The notes under the pieces were generated by a model. It saw only the letters and a list, made by a program, of their open reading frames with translations. It was not told where the DNA came from and made no database searches. A stretch of DNA of 64,000 nt from Triplophysa rosa. Taxonomy: Eukaryota; Chordata; Actinopteri; Cypriniformes; Nemacheilidae. Below, piece after piece: positions 11,301 to 21,233 of the stretch. Position numbers and translations under genes: made by a program. The stretch lies in contig NC_079890.1 of NCBI RefSeq assembly GCF_024868665.1, positions 3,689,750-3,753,749 of the forward strand, written 5' to 3'. Each line of letters opens with the position of its first letter. The stretch's first letter is position 1.

Positions 11301-14300
11301 CAGGTAACACTTTATTACTTTTTAGTACTTTGTCACATTTCGCTTGTATCTTCATTTCTACATACAGTCATGTGAAAAGGTGAGGACACCCTATTGAATT
11401 CTATGGTTTTCTGTTTCAGGACATAATAAAAAAAATCATCTGGTCCATGGTAGGTCTTAAAGCGATAGTTCATCCTAGAATTCAAACTTGTCGTTTAATT
11501 ATTACATTTTTTCTTTATTCAAACAATAAAGAAGATTTTTAGACACTCTGTGCTTCATATAATGGATGTAATGTAGGGATGTAACGATTCACCGTGAGCC
11601 GGATGAAAATCGATTATAATGTGTGACGATTCAAATCGGTTGAGGTGTGAACTGAATCGCAATACATTTTTTGAACAGCAGGGGCCGCCGTGTTCACTGC
11701 AAACCTAAACGTGGACATGCTGATATTTCTTAAATGCAAAAAATCCAAGAAAAGCACAGACAGTATTAGTTTGTTTATATTAAAGAGACTTTTTCTATTA
11801 TTAATTTGTTATAAAATTGCAGTTTAGTTTTGTTATTTGAAATAAAAAAATATATTATACAAAGAAACGTGAAGCATTTAAGAAGTAATGCAAGGGAAGT
11901 TGTTCATTTCTAATTCGTTTCAACTCGTTTTGTAAAAATAAATCGCATCGTGAGATCAGAATCGTGAATCGCGTAGCATGGTGAGCTGAGTGAATCGTTA
12001 CATCCCTAATGAAATGGGGTCCACGGGGTCAAGAGTTCTAAAGTTAATAATTACACTGTGTAATATGTCATGTGTTGTTGTTCCTCTGAGGTTGTGTTTT
12101 CGTCATTTTAAGGCATCCCATGGACCAGATGTTTTTTTAGTATGTCCTGATGCAGAAAACAAAAAAATGAAATGGGGTGTCCAAACTTTTTCACGTGACT
12201 GTTTGTATATTCATACCAATATACAGTTGTGCTCATAAGCGTACATTACTTTGAAATGTTTTTTCATGTAGCACAAGTCTAGATATACCCTCCCCCGTAT
12301 CTGTATGCTCCCACATGATTGGCGGGTTAGATAATCATAATGTATTTTTTTAATTAAACAGTTTTTATACTTTTCATTGGTTAATAATTGCAAAACCCAC
12401 AAACAAACATAAAGGGTGGGTATGAATTACGAAAAAATACAGGAAATTAGATTCCTGCCCAACATCGACAATGCGAAAAGGCATGCAGATGCTCAATAAG
12501 ATACCTCATTAGATTAACAAGAATTGTTTCATAATGTCACAGGTAAGCCCTGCATAGGATTTTATTGATATGTTTCAGAATTGTTATCAAATGTATTCAT
12601 ATGAATATGATGCCTTAATAAAAATCGGTAGTGTTCATTTGATTGCTTTAAAACACAATGAAACATAATATATACAATTGCAGGCTCAGGTAAGGCCCTG
12701 ACCTTGTTCCTGTAGCTAAACAGTAATTCAGGATTTGACGTTGGGATCATTCTGTTCCTCCAGAAGTGGCGGAGAGTTCTGTGACGGCGGGCGGACCTTG
12801 TCACGGCTCGGTGTCTAACGGAGACGTTAGCTGTGCGACTGAGGAGGAGAGCGGCAAACAGGCTTTCCTGGAGCTGCTGACGGAGAACACATCCGCACAG
12901 AAGAGCTCCATCCTCCAAGTCTTTAAAAAGGTATTTCACTTTTCAATAACAGTACCATTAAGTATTAACAGTGACTGAGTGTGGCTAACTGTTATCTTTC
13001 TTTGTAGATTTGGGTTATGGCGTTCTGTGTGACATTTGTATTCACAGTAACGCTTTCAGTTTTCCCGGCGGTCACGGTGGACGTAAAGACCATTTATGGA
13101 GGAAAATGGGGTACGAGGCACATACACACTGCTACTCTTACATGTACTGTACCTGAGTGGTAAATACAGACCTGATGACATTATTGGATTTCAAGAGAGT
13201 TGAGTGTAGTTTAAAATTTAGATTAAATGAAATATATCATTCTTGTTAACGACTTTCCAGTTCCTCAGTATCGTTATGAAATTCTTTTGACAGCTTGCAT
13301 TTTGGTCGCTAAAATGTTGGACACAACTTCTGAATACTTGCACCATTTCTCTGCGAAAGATTCTTAGGTGAAAGGTTGCGATAGTCGGTGTCACCGGTGA
13401 TACACAGTGTCCACCCGCCTACCGATTACATCACTTGTCCACCGTGGCACCGAACCCCACCGCCATTTGACATTTTTATAGTTATAAATCACTTCGTTTA
13501 GTTATAGACCAAACTACAGTTGCGCGTCTGAACGCAAAGATCAGAGATCAGCAGCAGGAGGTCAGATTTTATTCATCACGTGAGGAGAGTGAAGTGCTGA
13601 CGGACAAGACGATGGCGAAGGCTTTTCTGGCAAAGAACATGTAGTAGAATACGTAAGCACTGTTGTCAAGAGCCGGTGAAGTTTGAACTTTCTTTTTGTT
13701 GTAATTTTCAAAAGCCGGTGCTTTGCCATTTATTTACCATACACGTTTTTCATTTCGTATTCTTTTCTTATTCGTTTCTTATTTATTTACCATACACGTT
13801 TTTCATTTCGTATTCTTTTCTTATTCGTTTCTTATTTATTTACCATATATAAACATTTTTCGTTTCATATTCCTTTCTTATTCATTTCTTATTTATTTAT
13901 TTAACAAAGTTTTTCATTTCGTATTCTTTTCTTATTCGTTTCTTATTTATTTACCATAAACGTTTTTCATTACGTATTCTTTTCTTATTAGTTTCTTATT
14001 TATTTACCATATATAAACGTTTTTCGTTTCATATTCCTTTCTTATTCGTTTCTTATTTATTTACCATAAACGTTTTTCATTTCGTATTCGTTTCTTATTC
14101 ATTTCTTATTTATTTAACATAAAGTTTTTCATTTCGTATTGGTTTCTTATTCATTTATTATTTATTTAACATAAACGTTTTTCGTTTCATATTCCTTATT
14201 CGTTTCTTATTTATGTATTTACCATAAACGTTTTTCATTTCGTATTCGTTTCTTATTCGTTTCTTTTTTTTTGCACAATGTGTGCCGTGATTACCCATTT

Positions 14301-15494
14301 TGTTTCCTTATCTAACGTAAATGTTTTTCATTTTCGTTTCTTATAAATTTGTTGCTTGATGTTTGTTGTGATTATTCGTTTTGTAAGGTCTGTGTTTAAT
14401 ATAAGCATGTTATTGTACTTTTTGATAGTTTTGTGTTTTTATTAAGAAAGATATTGAACCATTAATTCAAGCAATTGCCGTTCCCGAATCCGCTATTTAG
14501 AAACTGAAAGTAAAATGTGTCCTGTGCACGGCCGCATCTTCGACCACCCCACAGCAAACCCCCCGGTGTCACCAAGTTTCATCACTGCAACATCCCTAGT
14601 GAGAGGACACAAATCTCATTTCTGCTCTTTGCTCTCTTTTAGAAAAATACTTCATCCCTGTTTGTTGTTTTCTCATCTTTAACACGATGGATTGGATTGG
14701 CAGAACGGTCACAACATGGCTTCAGTGGGTGAGTGTTTCATTATCGTTTGATCTGGTTTGATTTCCACTCTAATCCAAAAAACGTTAAATGTTTAAAAAA
14801 AATTAAAACAAAAAGATTGTTATTGCTTTCCCATGCTTGATCTTGCTTCAAAAACGTTGATCACTTTTTTTCTTTTTTATATGGTTATACTGTATTGTGT
14901 TTGTTATAAATTTGTGATCATAGATGAAATGAAACATAGTTGATCAGAGATTAATTGACATTAATTGACTTATTTTACAAGTAACTCCTGCTCTTCATGT
15001 GTGATGATTTCAGAGCAGATGTATCTGACGCTTCTCTCATGTCTGATGTTTTCCACAGCCTGGTAAAGACAGCCGCTTGTTCCCGGCTCTGGTTGTGTCT
15101 CGATTCATCTTCATTCCTCTGCTGATGATGTGTAACGTTCAGGAGAGAAGCATTCTGCCTGTGCTCTTCTCAAATGATCTGATGTTTGCTGTTTTAATGC
15201 TGCTGTTCTCTGTGTCCAGCGGATACTGTGTGTGTCTGTCCATGACCTACGCACCACAGTGAGTGCACCAATGTACCCTGCTCGAGACATCTCATACTTT
15301 CTTTCATGACTTAATCACAAAGACACACTGAACCGTACACACTGAGATTCAAACACTGATGCGTTTTCTCTTTCTCTTTAAGACTGGTGGATCCTAAAGA
15401 CGGCGAGACGGCCGGCGCCTTAATGACGTTCTTTCTCGCATTGGGTTTGTCCCTAGGAGCGGCGTTCTCATTTCCTCTGCGTTTCCTGGTGTGA
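5319..15494 (+). CDS. slc29a2: equilibrative nucleoside transporter, ENT2-like (whole gene, 12 coding exons)
   Basis: This gene encodes an SLC29 family facilitator that lets nucleosides and nucleobases equilibrate across the plasma membrane. Exons: 5319-5350, 5571-5652, 6047-6192, 6898-7037, 7925-8059, 10228-10325, 11225-11303, 12764-12930, 13008-13110, 14643-14728, 15059-15258, 15383-15494. They join in frame to 1,380 bases, 459 residues plus TGA, close to the 456 residues of mammalian ENT1 and ENT2. Visible features are the PWN motif in TM1 (29-31), sequons N45 and N51 in the first extracellular loop, SGQGLAG near TM5, a long hydrophilic TM6-TM7 loop (about 212-293) and 11 predicted membrane segments. 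ENT2 fits better than ENT1 because of ETAALGYFITPCVG, FTVTLSVFPA, PGKW and GALMTFFLALGLS. The start is the first ATG after a good acceptor (5298-5299); the gene may also have an upstream non-coding exon. Confidence 0.94.
5571..5652 (+). CDS. slc29a2: slc29a2 coding exon 2 (TM1)
   Basis: Acceptor CTTCTAG, donor ATG|GTAATG, phase 2 to 0. It encodes TM1 with the ENT signature GLGTLLPWNFF (residues 23-33). Confidence 0.95.
6047..6192 (+). CDS. slc29a2: slc29a2 coding exon 3 (loop 1 and TM2)
   Basis: Acceptor TTTCCACAG, donor CG|GTGAGA. It encodes the extracellular loop with two N-glycosylation sequons (N45-T-S, N51-G-T) and TM2 (LLSQLPLLLFTWLNS). Confidence 0.95.
6898..7037 (+). CDS. slc29a2: slc29a2 coding exon 4 (TM3, start of TM4)
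   Basis: Acceptor TTTTTAG, donor T|GTGAGT. It encodes TM3, residues 88-133, ending WFIN just before Ser134 and Gly136 of the next exon. Confidence 0.95.
7925..8059 (+). CDS. slc29a2: slc29a2 coding exon 5 (TM4-TM5)
   Basis: Acceptor CTTTGCAG, donor A|GTAAGA. It encodes FGAMLQGSLFGLVGLLP and MSGQGLAGTFAALAM. Gly136 aligns with the ENT1 glycine tied to NBMPR sensitivity; mammalian ENT2 has serine there. Confidence 0.95.
8175..8935 (+). repeat. minisatellite in slc29a2 intron 5
   Basis: A tandem array has a 25-bp unit (TACGAATGAATCTGCTGCGTTGCTG) and a related 22-bp unit (TACGAATGAATCTGTGCTGTTG) in the left part. Units degenerate at both ends. The reverse strand is open for 243 codons only because the repeat lacks stops. 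The array resumes weakly at 10047-10120, beyond the inserted element at 8959-10038. Confidence 0.93.
8959..10038. mobile_element. hAT-type element inserted in the minisatellite
   Basis: Ends TAGTGTTGTCAAAAGTACCGG and GGTACCGTGACAACACTA are inverted. The flanking duplication GTTGCTGT (8951-8958 and 10039-10046) is a perfect 8 bp. The 1,080-bp interior is rich in GGTACC-like motifs near its ends and has no transposase. Confidence 0.88.
10228..10325 (+). CDS. slc29a2: slc29a2 coding exon 6 (TM6)
   Basis: Acceptor TTAACAG, donor CTT|GTAAGT. It encodes EADSETAALGYFITPCVG and TM6. The stretch is strongly ENT2-like (mammalian ENT2 has DAETSALGYFITPCVG). Confidence 0.95.
10340..10532. mobile_element. 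palindromic MITE in slc29a2 intron 6
   Basis: Inverted ends are GAAGAGTTTGGTTCCAAAATGAG and CTCAATTCGGAACCAAACTCTTC. It starts 14 bp after the exon 6 donor. Related partial copies appear near 35542-35660 and 41195-41310. No clear target duplication. Confidence 0.7.
11225..11303 (+). CDS. slc29a2: slc29a2 coding exon 7 (TM6-TM7 loop)
   Basis: Acceptor TATGCAG, donor G|GTAACA. Encodes the start of the large cytosolic loop (EFAQFYLDRCKRK...), basic and hydrophilic. Confidence 0.93.
11363..12208. mobile_element. Tc1-like palindromic element interrupted by a hAT MITE
   Basis: The left end TACAGTCATGTGAAAAGGTGAGGACACC matches, inverted, the right end GGTGTCCAAACTTTTTCACGTGACTGTTTGTA. Inside it lies the hAT element 11574-12008. 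No transposase is left. Confidence 0.7.
11574..12008 (+). mobile_element. non-autonomous hAT-type element, copy 2 of 3
   Basis: Same ends and interior as 724-1169. The flanking 8-mers ATGTAATG (11566-11573) and ATGAAATG (12009-12016) differ at one base, so it is probably an older insertion. Confidence 0.88.
12764..12930 (+). CDS. slc29a2: slc29a2 coding exon 8 (cytosolic loop)
   Basis: Acceptor GTTCCTCCAG, donor AAG|GTATTT. It encodes the poorly conserved Ser/Glu-rich cytosolic loop and ends SSILQVFKK, which resembles the pre-TM7 segment of ENTs. Confidence 0.93.
13008..13110 (+). CDS. slc29a2: slc29a2 coding exon 9 (TM7)
   Basis: Acceptor TTTGTAG, donor G|GTACGA. Encodes TM7 with FVFTVTLSVFPAVTVDV and the GGKW that precedes TM8. 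Confidence 0.95.
13720..14275 (+). repeat. AT-rich tandem repeat in slc29a2 intron 9
   Basis: About ten copies of a 50-60 bp pyrimidine-rich unit (TTTTCATTTCGTATTC plus TTTCTTATTTATTTACCATA). It may sit inside an older inverted-repeat element (about 13375-14597), whose ends share GGTGTCACCGG-type sequence, but those boundaries are weak. Confidence 0.85.
14643..14728 (+). CDS. slc29a2: slc29a2 coding exon 10 (TM8)
   Basis: Acceptor CTCTTTTAG, donor TGG|GTGAGT. Encodes KYFIPVCCFLIFNTMDWIGR, the conserved FN-x-xDW-x-GR stretch of ENTs. Confidence 0.95.
15059..15258 (+). CDS. slc29a2: slc29a2 coding exon 11 (TM9-TM10)
   Basis: Acceptor TTTTCCACAG, donor CA|GTGAGT. Begins PGKDSRLFPALVVSRFIFIP and continues through the next membrane segments to SSGYCVCLSMTYAP. 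Confidence 0.95.
15383..15494 (+). CDS. slc29a2: slc29a2 coding exon 12 (TM11 and stop)
   Basis: Acceptor CTCTTTAAG. Encodes LVDPKDGETAGALMTFFLAL and the last membrane segment, then TGA at 15492-15494. The ending SFPLRFLV is typical of the short extracellular ENT tail. Confidence 0.95.
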
Positions 15495-15740
15495 CGGAAA
15501 ACACACGATCACACTTGCTACTAAATATTCGAGCCAGTCTTAGCGATGTCTGTAGTGATGCCCGTGCGAATCTGTTCTCGTGTCGTTCATTATGTTTATT
15601 TGGCAGCTTAAAACAATCAGCACAACATCAGTGTGTTCTGTCGAAGGGACCGAGAAAAGACCAACACAAACACTGCTGACATTTCAAGGGCATTATAGTG
15701 AAAGGGACCGCTCACAAATGCATTAATCTCATTACGAACT

Positions 15741-16068
15741 CAAACGATTAATCGCGATTAATCGCATCCAGAATAAAAGTTTGTGTTTACATAATATATG
15801 TCTATGTACTGTGCATATTAATTGTGTATTTATAAATACAAACACATACACATGAATACATATTTAGGAAATATTTACATGTATTTATTTATATTTACTA
15901 ATAATTGAAATGATATATAAATGTTTTGATTTTCCTTAAATATATGCATGTATGTGTATGTGTTAATAACTACAAAATTATTATGCACAGTACACAGATA
16001 TATATTATGTAAACACAAACTTTTATTCTGGATGCGATTAATCGCGATTAATCGTTTGCCAGCCCTAA
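15741..16068. mobile_element. non-autonomous element, 'ATTAATCG' family
   Basis: The ends share inverted AAACGATTAATCGCGATTAATCGCATCCAG. The right end continues to GCCAGCCCT; the left outermost bases are degraded. Relatives lie at 22237-22975 and 43735-44100. An AATAAA at 15772-15777 inside it is the first after the slc29a2 stop and could serve as its poly(A) signal. Confidence 0.75.
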
Positions 16069-17550
16069 TTCTTATGTATAACACATTATAATTACATGTT
16101 CAGTGCGTTTCACACTTATTGTACTTAAACATACGAGGTCGAGAGTTGTATGTAGAAGCGCAGCTGTAGGTTTGAAGCTCTACTTGTATTCAGGACAATG
16201 GAGTGATTGCAAGTGTCATATAGCCAGTAGAAAGACTGGAGCTAACTGCTGTATAATTATAACTTTACTTTGGTTTTCTAATATGAGGGAAGGTTTTCTA
16301 GCGTGATGGCATTTAGTGCCTTAGATTTGAATGTTAGTGGCATTTATAATATTTATTATATACTTTATCTTGGCATTTTTGCAAATATGTACATGTGTAC
16401 AAAGCAGAAAGGGATTTTCATAAGCATCTATGGCCAGGTGCCATTAATGGTTGATTTAATAGAGGTTGGATGGAATGGCGCAGTCACATTAGACTTTTCC
16501 ATTGACTTCCATTTATACACATGCAAATGCAGTAGACTGGAAAGGCAAGGGCCTGCAAAAAAATGGTCATTTCATTGTCTTGCAAAGGTCAAGTTTGGTG
16601 AATCTGTGTCACGTGATGACGATTGGCCAGTAGAAGATCGATACGCCACGTGACCTTTTCAGTTGGATCAAATTCTCATCATAATAATAATAATATCACA
16701 AAATACCGTTTAAATTGACAAAAACAACTGCAGATACATAAGTTTACAGGATGTGTTAATAAAAACCCAACGGTTTATCAACGGTTTTCGTGTTACTGCC
16801 AGGGCTCTAGAAATTGCGCATATTGAAAGTCTAGCGTGACTGGGCCATAAGTGATCAGTTGTCGTTGGGGAAAATCAGTCGACAGTATTCCACGTTCGAA
16901 CTTTCAATACCGTTATAAATCACATCAGAAAGGCTTTTGGAGGCCAGGAACATGCACCTTGTGCAAGTACGTGAACGCAGACGCGAGTAATGTGTGACTC
17001 ACTGCATATTAGCATTCGTTTATGAATACTCTACATATTGCTATGTTATGACATGCAAACATGAAATTGCATAAAGGTGCGTCTGCGTTTACGTTCTTGC
17101 ATAGAGTATGCCTGTGTGCACTCATTCAATCCCATAATGCGTCTCAATAAATGGACAACCGTGAAAAAACCCCAAATCAAAATAAGGTTAAACCAAATTA
17201 ATTCATGCATCTTGGTAGAGGATGGCAGCCGCAAACAGTGACAATTCAGTTTTTGCCCTCTTTCAAGTGGACTTTATTAGTGAAGTAACATAAGGAATGA
17301 TGAACGATCTTGTAGGGCATGATTTCAGAAACGGCACGCGTTTGGCAATTTGTCACAGAATGCTTTTTTTTGCATTTTAAAAGTGTAACTGCGGCACTTT
17401 GAAACCGTTTTAAAAATTGCAGCGCAGAACTTTGGACATAGTGGAACGTTGTGTGAATCAACTCCGAAGTACTGTACCTCCATGTCAACTTTTGTTTAAA
17501 AGTGTGTAAAAAGGGAACGTTTCATTCTGCTCTGTAATGTGAAAGACAAC
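16069..17550. other. intergenic, unassigned
   Basis: Spacer between the two convergent genes. I see no coding exon with splice context, no RNA gene and no complete repeat. Short open frames in it lack support. Confidence 0.4.
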
Positions 17551-18911
17551 TGTATGGAGTTTAAATGGACCCAAAACTCACGCGCATGGAATCCACGCGC
17601 GCACGCGCTATGCAAACGCGCATAATGATAACCACGCGTGGAAAGCTGCTCCGCGAGGGCGCATTTAAACTCCGCGAGCGAGCAGAGAAGTATCCGCAAG
17701 CGGAAAAGAATCCTCGCGCGGGCGCATTTCTGCTCCGCGAGCAAAAACTCAGTCCGCGAGCAGAGGCTTTGACGAGCGCGCGCGCGATTCTCTCTATGCT
17801 CTCGCAACTGCTCAACACTTGCTCGCTCGTTGAGTTGACTTCTGAGACTTTGGAGGCGGGACAATGGCAGACTTCTCCGATCCTTTGATTGGTCACTTTT
17901 AACATGCACTCACCTACAGTCTCCGACATGTATCTTACCCGTTGTACAGACGTCTTAATTTGGCATAACACGATACTTTTTTCCGTTTTTAAACTTGGGT
18001 TACAGTAATGTATGCCCTTGGCTTTGGATTTACATATTTGGCATCTTGACAGGAAGTGAGAAATAAATAGTTTGGTATGTGTATTCATAATTGCTTTTGT
18101 ATTGTTAATAATTTTCATGAAATTGTTATAAAATGCGAATTAATAAATGGCTACAACAGTATAACTCAAAGCACAAGTTATTATAAATTACAATATGATG
18201 TACTCTCTAAAATTTAATTTAAATAATTTATTTGTTTTGCTTTATTTGTTTTGAAAATATTAAAACGGGCTATGCCAGTAAACAGATATTAGATAACTCA
18301 AATTTAATGACTACAGGAGACATTTAATTATATTATTATAGTATGTTTTAAATAGGTCATACATGACATGTAAGTTTATCTGCTATATTATATAGCATAA
18401 TTTTTGTTGACAGATGTAAGAAATCAAAATGTGACTTGTTAAAAGACTAACACATACTGTAGCTAAGGCAAGGTAATACACTAATCATTCGGTAGTAAGA
18501 CATGTAATCTGTAGGTGACTGCATGTAGATGAGTGCATGTTAAAAGTGACCAATCAAATGCGCGGAGACCTCATTTGATTGGTAACTTTTAACATGCATT
18601 GTCCCGCCTCCAAAGTCTCAGAAGTCAACTCAACGAGCGAGCAAGTGTTGAGCAGTTGCGAGAGCATAGAGAGAATCGCGCGCGCGCTCGTCAAAGCCTC
18701 TTCTCGCGAACTGAGTTTTTGCTCGCGGAGCAGAAATGTGCCCGCGCGAGGATTCTTTTCCGCTTGCGGATACTGTTCTGCTCGCTCGCGGAGTTTAAAT
18801 GCGCCCTCGCGGAGCAGCTTTCCGCGCGTGGTTATCATTATGCGCGTTTGCATAGCACGTGCGCGCGCGGATTCCTTGCGCGTGAGTTTAGGGTCCATTT
18901 AAACTCCATAC
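17551..18911. repeat. 1.36-kb palindrome with GC-rich arms
   Basis: Left arm about 17551-17919 and right arm about 18509-18911 are inverted copies; both outer ends read TGTATGGAGTTTAAATGGACCC. The arms are very rich in CpG (runs of CGCGCGCACGCGC type) in AT-rich surroundings. The spacer (17920-18508) is AT-rich. Next to the spacer, the right arm carries a short extra repeat of the ATTTGATTGGT-ACTTTTAACATGCA sequence. No coding capacity or clear target duplication. A foldback transposon is the likeliest explanation. Confidence 0.88.
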
Positions 18912-20381
18912 AACTGCTATTAAAACTTGTTCTGTATGCGTTTTGAATAATTGAGATAAACGGGTTTATAGGATCTGTAAGGGCAAAAACATTGAACTTT
19001 CTGATTTTCAGGAAACGTTTTTTTTTTATTCATTTATGATGTTCTGAGCAACATGTGATGGCTGAGACACAGAGACTTTCTATTAAACCATATAGACTAT
19101 TCAGACTATATCTTAATTCATGACACCTTTAAATGTATTTATTTCATCCAGTCCCGCTATAAATTAACCTTGTTACACAGCTGATTGTATCGGTCAAGTT
19201 AATGTTTTTTCTGTGATTGTGTTTGATGGTACAAATCTTTTAAAGGGAAGAGATCTTGACGAATGATTGCAGTCTGAGTGGGACATCCCGTAATAGTTTT
19301 GATTGTTACTTTATTTTTTGTTCAACTTTACTATTTTAAAACCATTGTGCGATTTCTTCAAAGATGTCTTTTTTTTATAAAATAATATCTTTAGATCATT
19401 TTTGTGTTTAGTTTAGTTTTTTGCTAGTTTAGGCCCATTCAAAATAATAATAACTATAATGCTACATTTGTAAAAATCAATCAAAATTGAAGACATTAGC
19501 ACACAAGTAACACCACAGTTATAATGATGCAGAAGAACAATGTTTTACTGTTCATCGGCTGAAAAAGTGTAACCCGTCCTCAATAACAATGACAACCAAT
19601 CAAAATCCATTTGAATCAATGCATTTAAATGCTGCAGGGCACAATCTTAAGATATATAATGGTATCGTCTGTTTGTGTAATTGGGCCTGTACAGTAAAAA
19701 CATTTGAGTCAATAAAGCCATTAGAGAACATTCTTAAGGTCACTTTGTCTTTTATTTGTAGTGAATACTTTATCAGAAATGTGCAGTAACATGTTTGACA
19801 AAACAGCATGAATACTAAGCGTTTATATATTCCACTAAGGCAAACTCCATAAAATGTATTGAAATGCACTAAAGTGTTTAAGGATCATAATCTTCAACAT
19901 AATTTTCATAGATGTCAGCACATTATAAATCTTACAATTGTAACCTTCATTTCCATTTCAATCAGTTTTTCCACATAAAATGGCCATTTTAAGAAACCTA
20001 CTAAAATATTTTGAGTCAAATCAGATACAGTCTTCAGAATAAGAATTCGTAAATTGAATAATTCACCCCAAAGTCCATGTCCGTGTCATTCTAAACCCGT
20101 ATGACTGTCTTCCAACACAAGGCAGTTAAGCCCTAAAAATAATACTGAAAAAAGCACGAGAGTGAAGCAACACTAGTTGACAAAGTCCATCGACCTCCCT
20201 AATCTCATGTGTGCGGTTTGAAATCAAGATAAAGCTTTGCTATTTTTGACATTGTTTTTTTTTTTACATGTCCTATAGTTATTGCTAACCAATCTCAATG
20301 AAGTGTTGAGATCTCGTGACTGTTTGGTGCAGTTTGTACGCTTACTGCAAGTCTTCATAACTTATGAGACACATTCACATG
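18912..20381. other. intergenic, possible distal 3' UTR of mpdz
   Basis: No coding exon or repeat is recognised. It lies downstream of the mpdz stop (minus strand), so part may be 3' UTR. Confidence 0.35.
19751..19756 (-). terminator. candidate poly(A) signal for mpdz
   Basis: TTTATT on the plus strand is AATAAA on the minus strand. It is the first canonical signal found downstream of the mpdz stop, about 1.3 kb away. A variant ATTAAA (20511-20516) is nearer, inside a transposon. Which one is used cannot be told from sequence. Confidence 0.25.
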
Positions 20382-21033
20382 TAGGGCTGTCACGATTATG
20401 AAATTTGGCTGACGATTAATTGGCAATAAATGATTGCGATTATGACGATTGTCTGTTTTTGGAGCTTTGACGATTATGACGATTAATTGTCTGTTTTAGG
20501 GCTTTTGACATTTAATTCTCATACATTTTTTGATTTGGCTTTGAAACGACCATATTGTTCTGAATAAAAGACTGTTTTTTTGGGAAATACAATGGAAAAA
20601 ATGGGGTCATCAAATATTCAAGGCTTTACTTGTTAATAATACAAGCACCAAATACTTGTGAATTGAAGCCACCATTAAAATCAGACAAAGAAACGCTTGT
20701 AGTCCGTTTTTTATCACTTGATTACAAGATTACAATAAAATTTTACTTCCGTTGATGAAATTTTGGTAGGCTGGTTTTCACACTGAGAATGGCTTGAATA
20801 ATATTCAATTGTACTGCAGGATATTTTATGGTATTTGCTTTAGAGTTTTTTTTTAAGTGACATTTTACCAGTATTACCATACTTTAGTTACAATCAATAC
20901 ACTAAAATGAGCAATTTGCAGGCACTACAGCTCCCCCTTGTGTCTTCTATAGAGATGTGCAATAATTGCGATGATCTGAAACCAGGTCAAACAATCGCCA
21001 TGAAACGATTATTTAATAATCGTGACAGCCCTA
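20382..21033. mobile_element. hAT-type element just downstream of the mpdz stop
   Basis: Ends TAGGGCTGTCACGATTAT and ATAATCGTGACAGCCCTA are inverted, with a perfect 8-bp duplication TTCACATG (20374-20381 and 21034-21041). It lies 53 bp past the mpdz stop codon, so any longer 3' UTR must read through it. Confidence 0.9.
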
Positions 21034-21086
21034 TTCACATGTAATCCAGTGTTAAAGTCCTCTATCAGAAGCATTAGAATGTGTGT

Positions 21087-21233
21087 TTATGACAGAACGG
21101 TGAGCGTGACGGTTCCTTTGGTTTTCTTCAGAATGCCGACAGCCTCCTCGTGTGTGACGCCCTCTAAACTCTGACCGTTGACAGCGACGATCTGATCTCC
21201 ACGCTTGAGCCGCCCGTCCTCTGACGCTGCCCC
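21087..21233 (-). CDS. mpdz: mpdz exon 41: end of PDZ13 and stop
   Basis: Acceptor GCGTAG. Encodes [20 protein letters not shown] to VTLTVLS, then TAA (21089-21087). The C-terminus matches that of mammalian MUPP1. Confidence 0.96.
   Translation of the reverse strand, partial: GAASEDGRLKRGDQIVAVNGQSLEGVTHEEAVGILKKTKGTVTLTVLS

Noticed and set aside
13683..13959. Phe/Tyr/Ser-rich open frames
   Set aside because: Pyrimidine-rich tandem repeat in an intron.
17496..18946. Open frames of 107-185 codons on both strands
   Set aside because: They mirror each other because the region is an inverted repeat, and the GC-rich arms simply lack stops. No protein similarity recognised.
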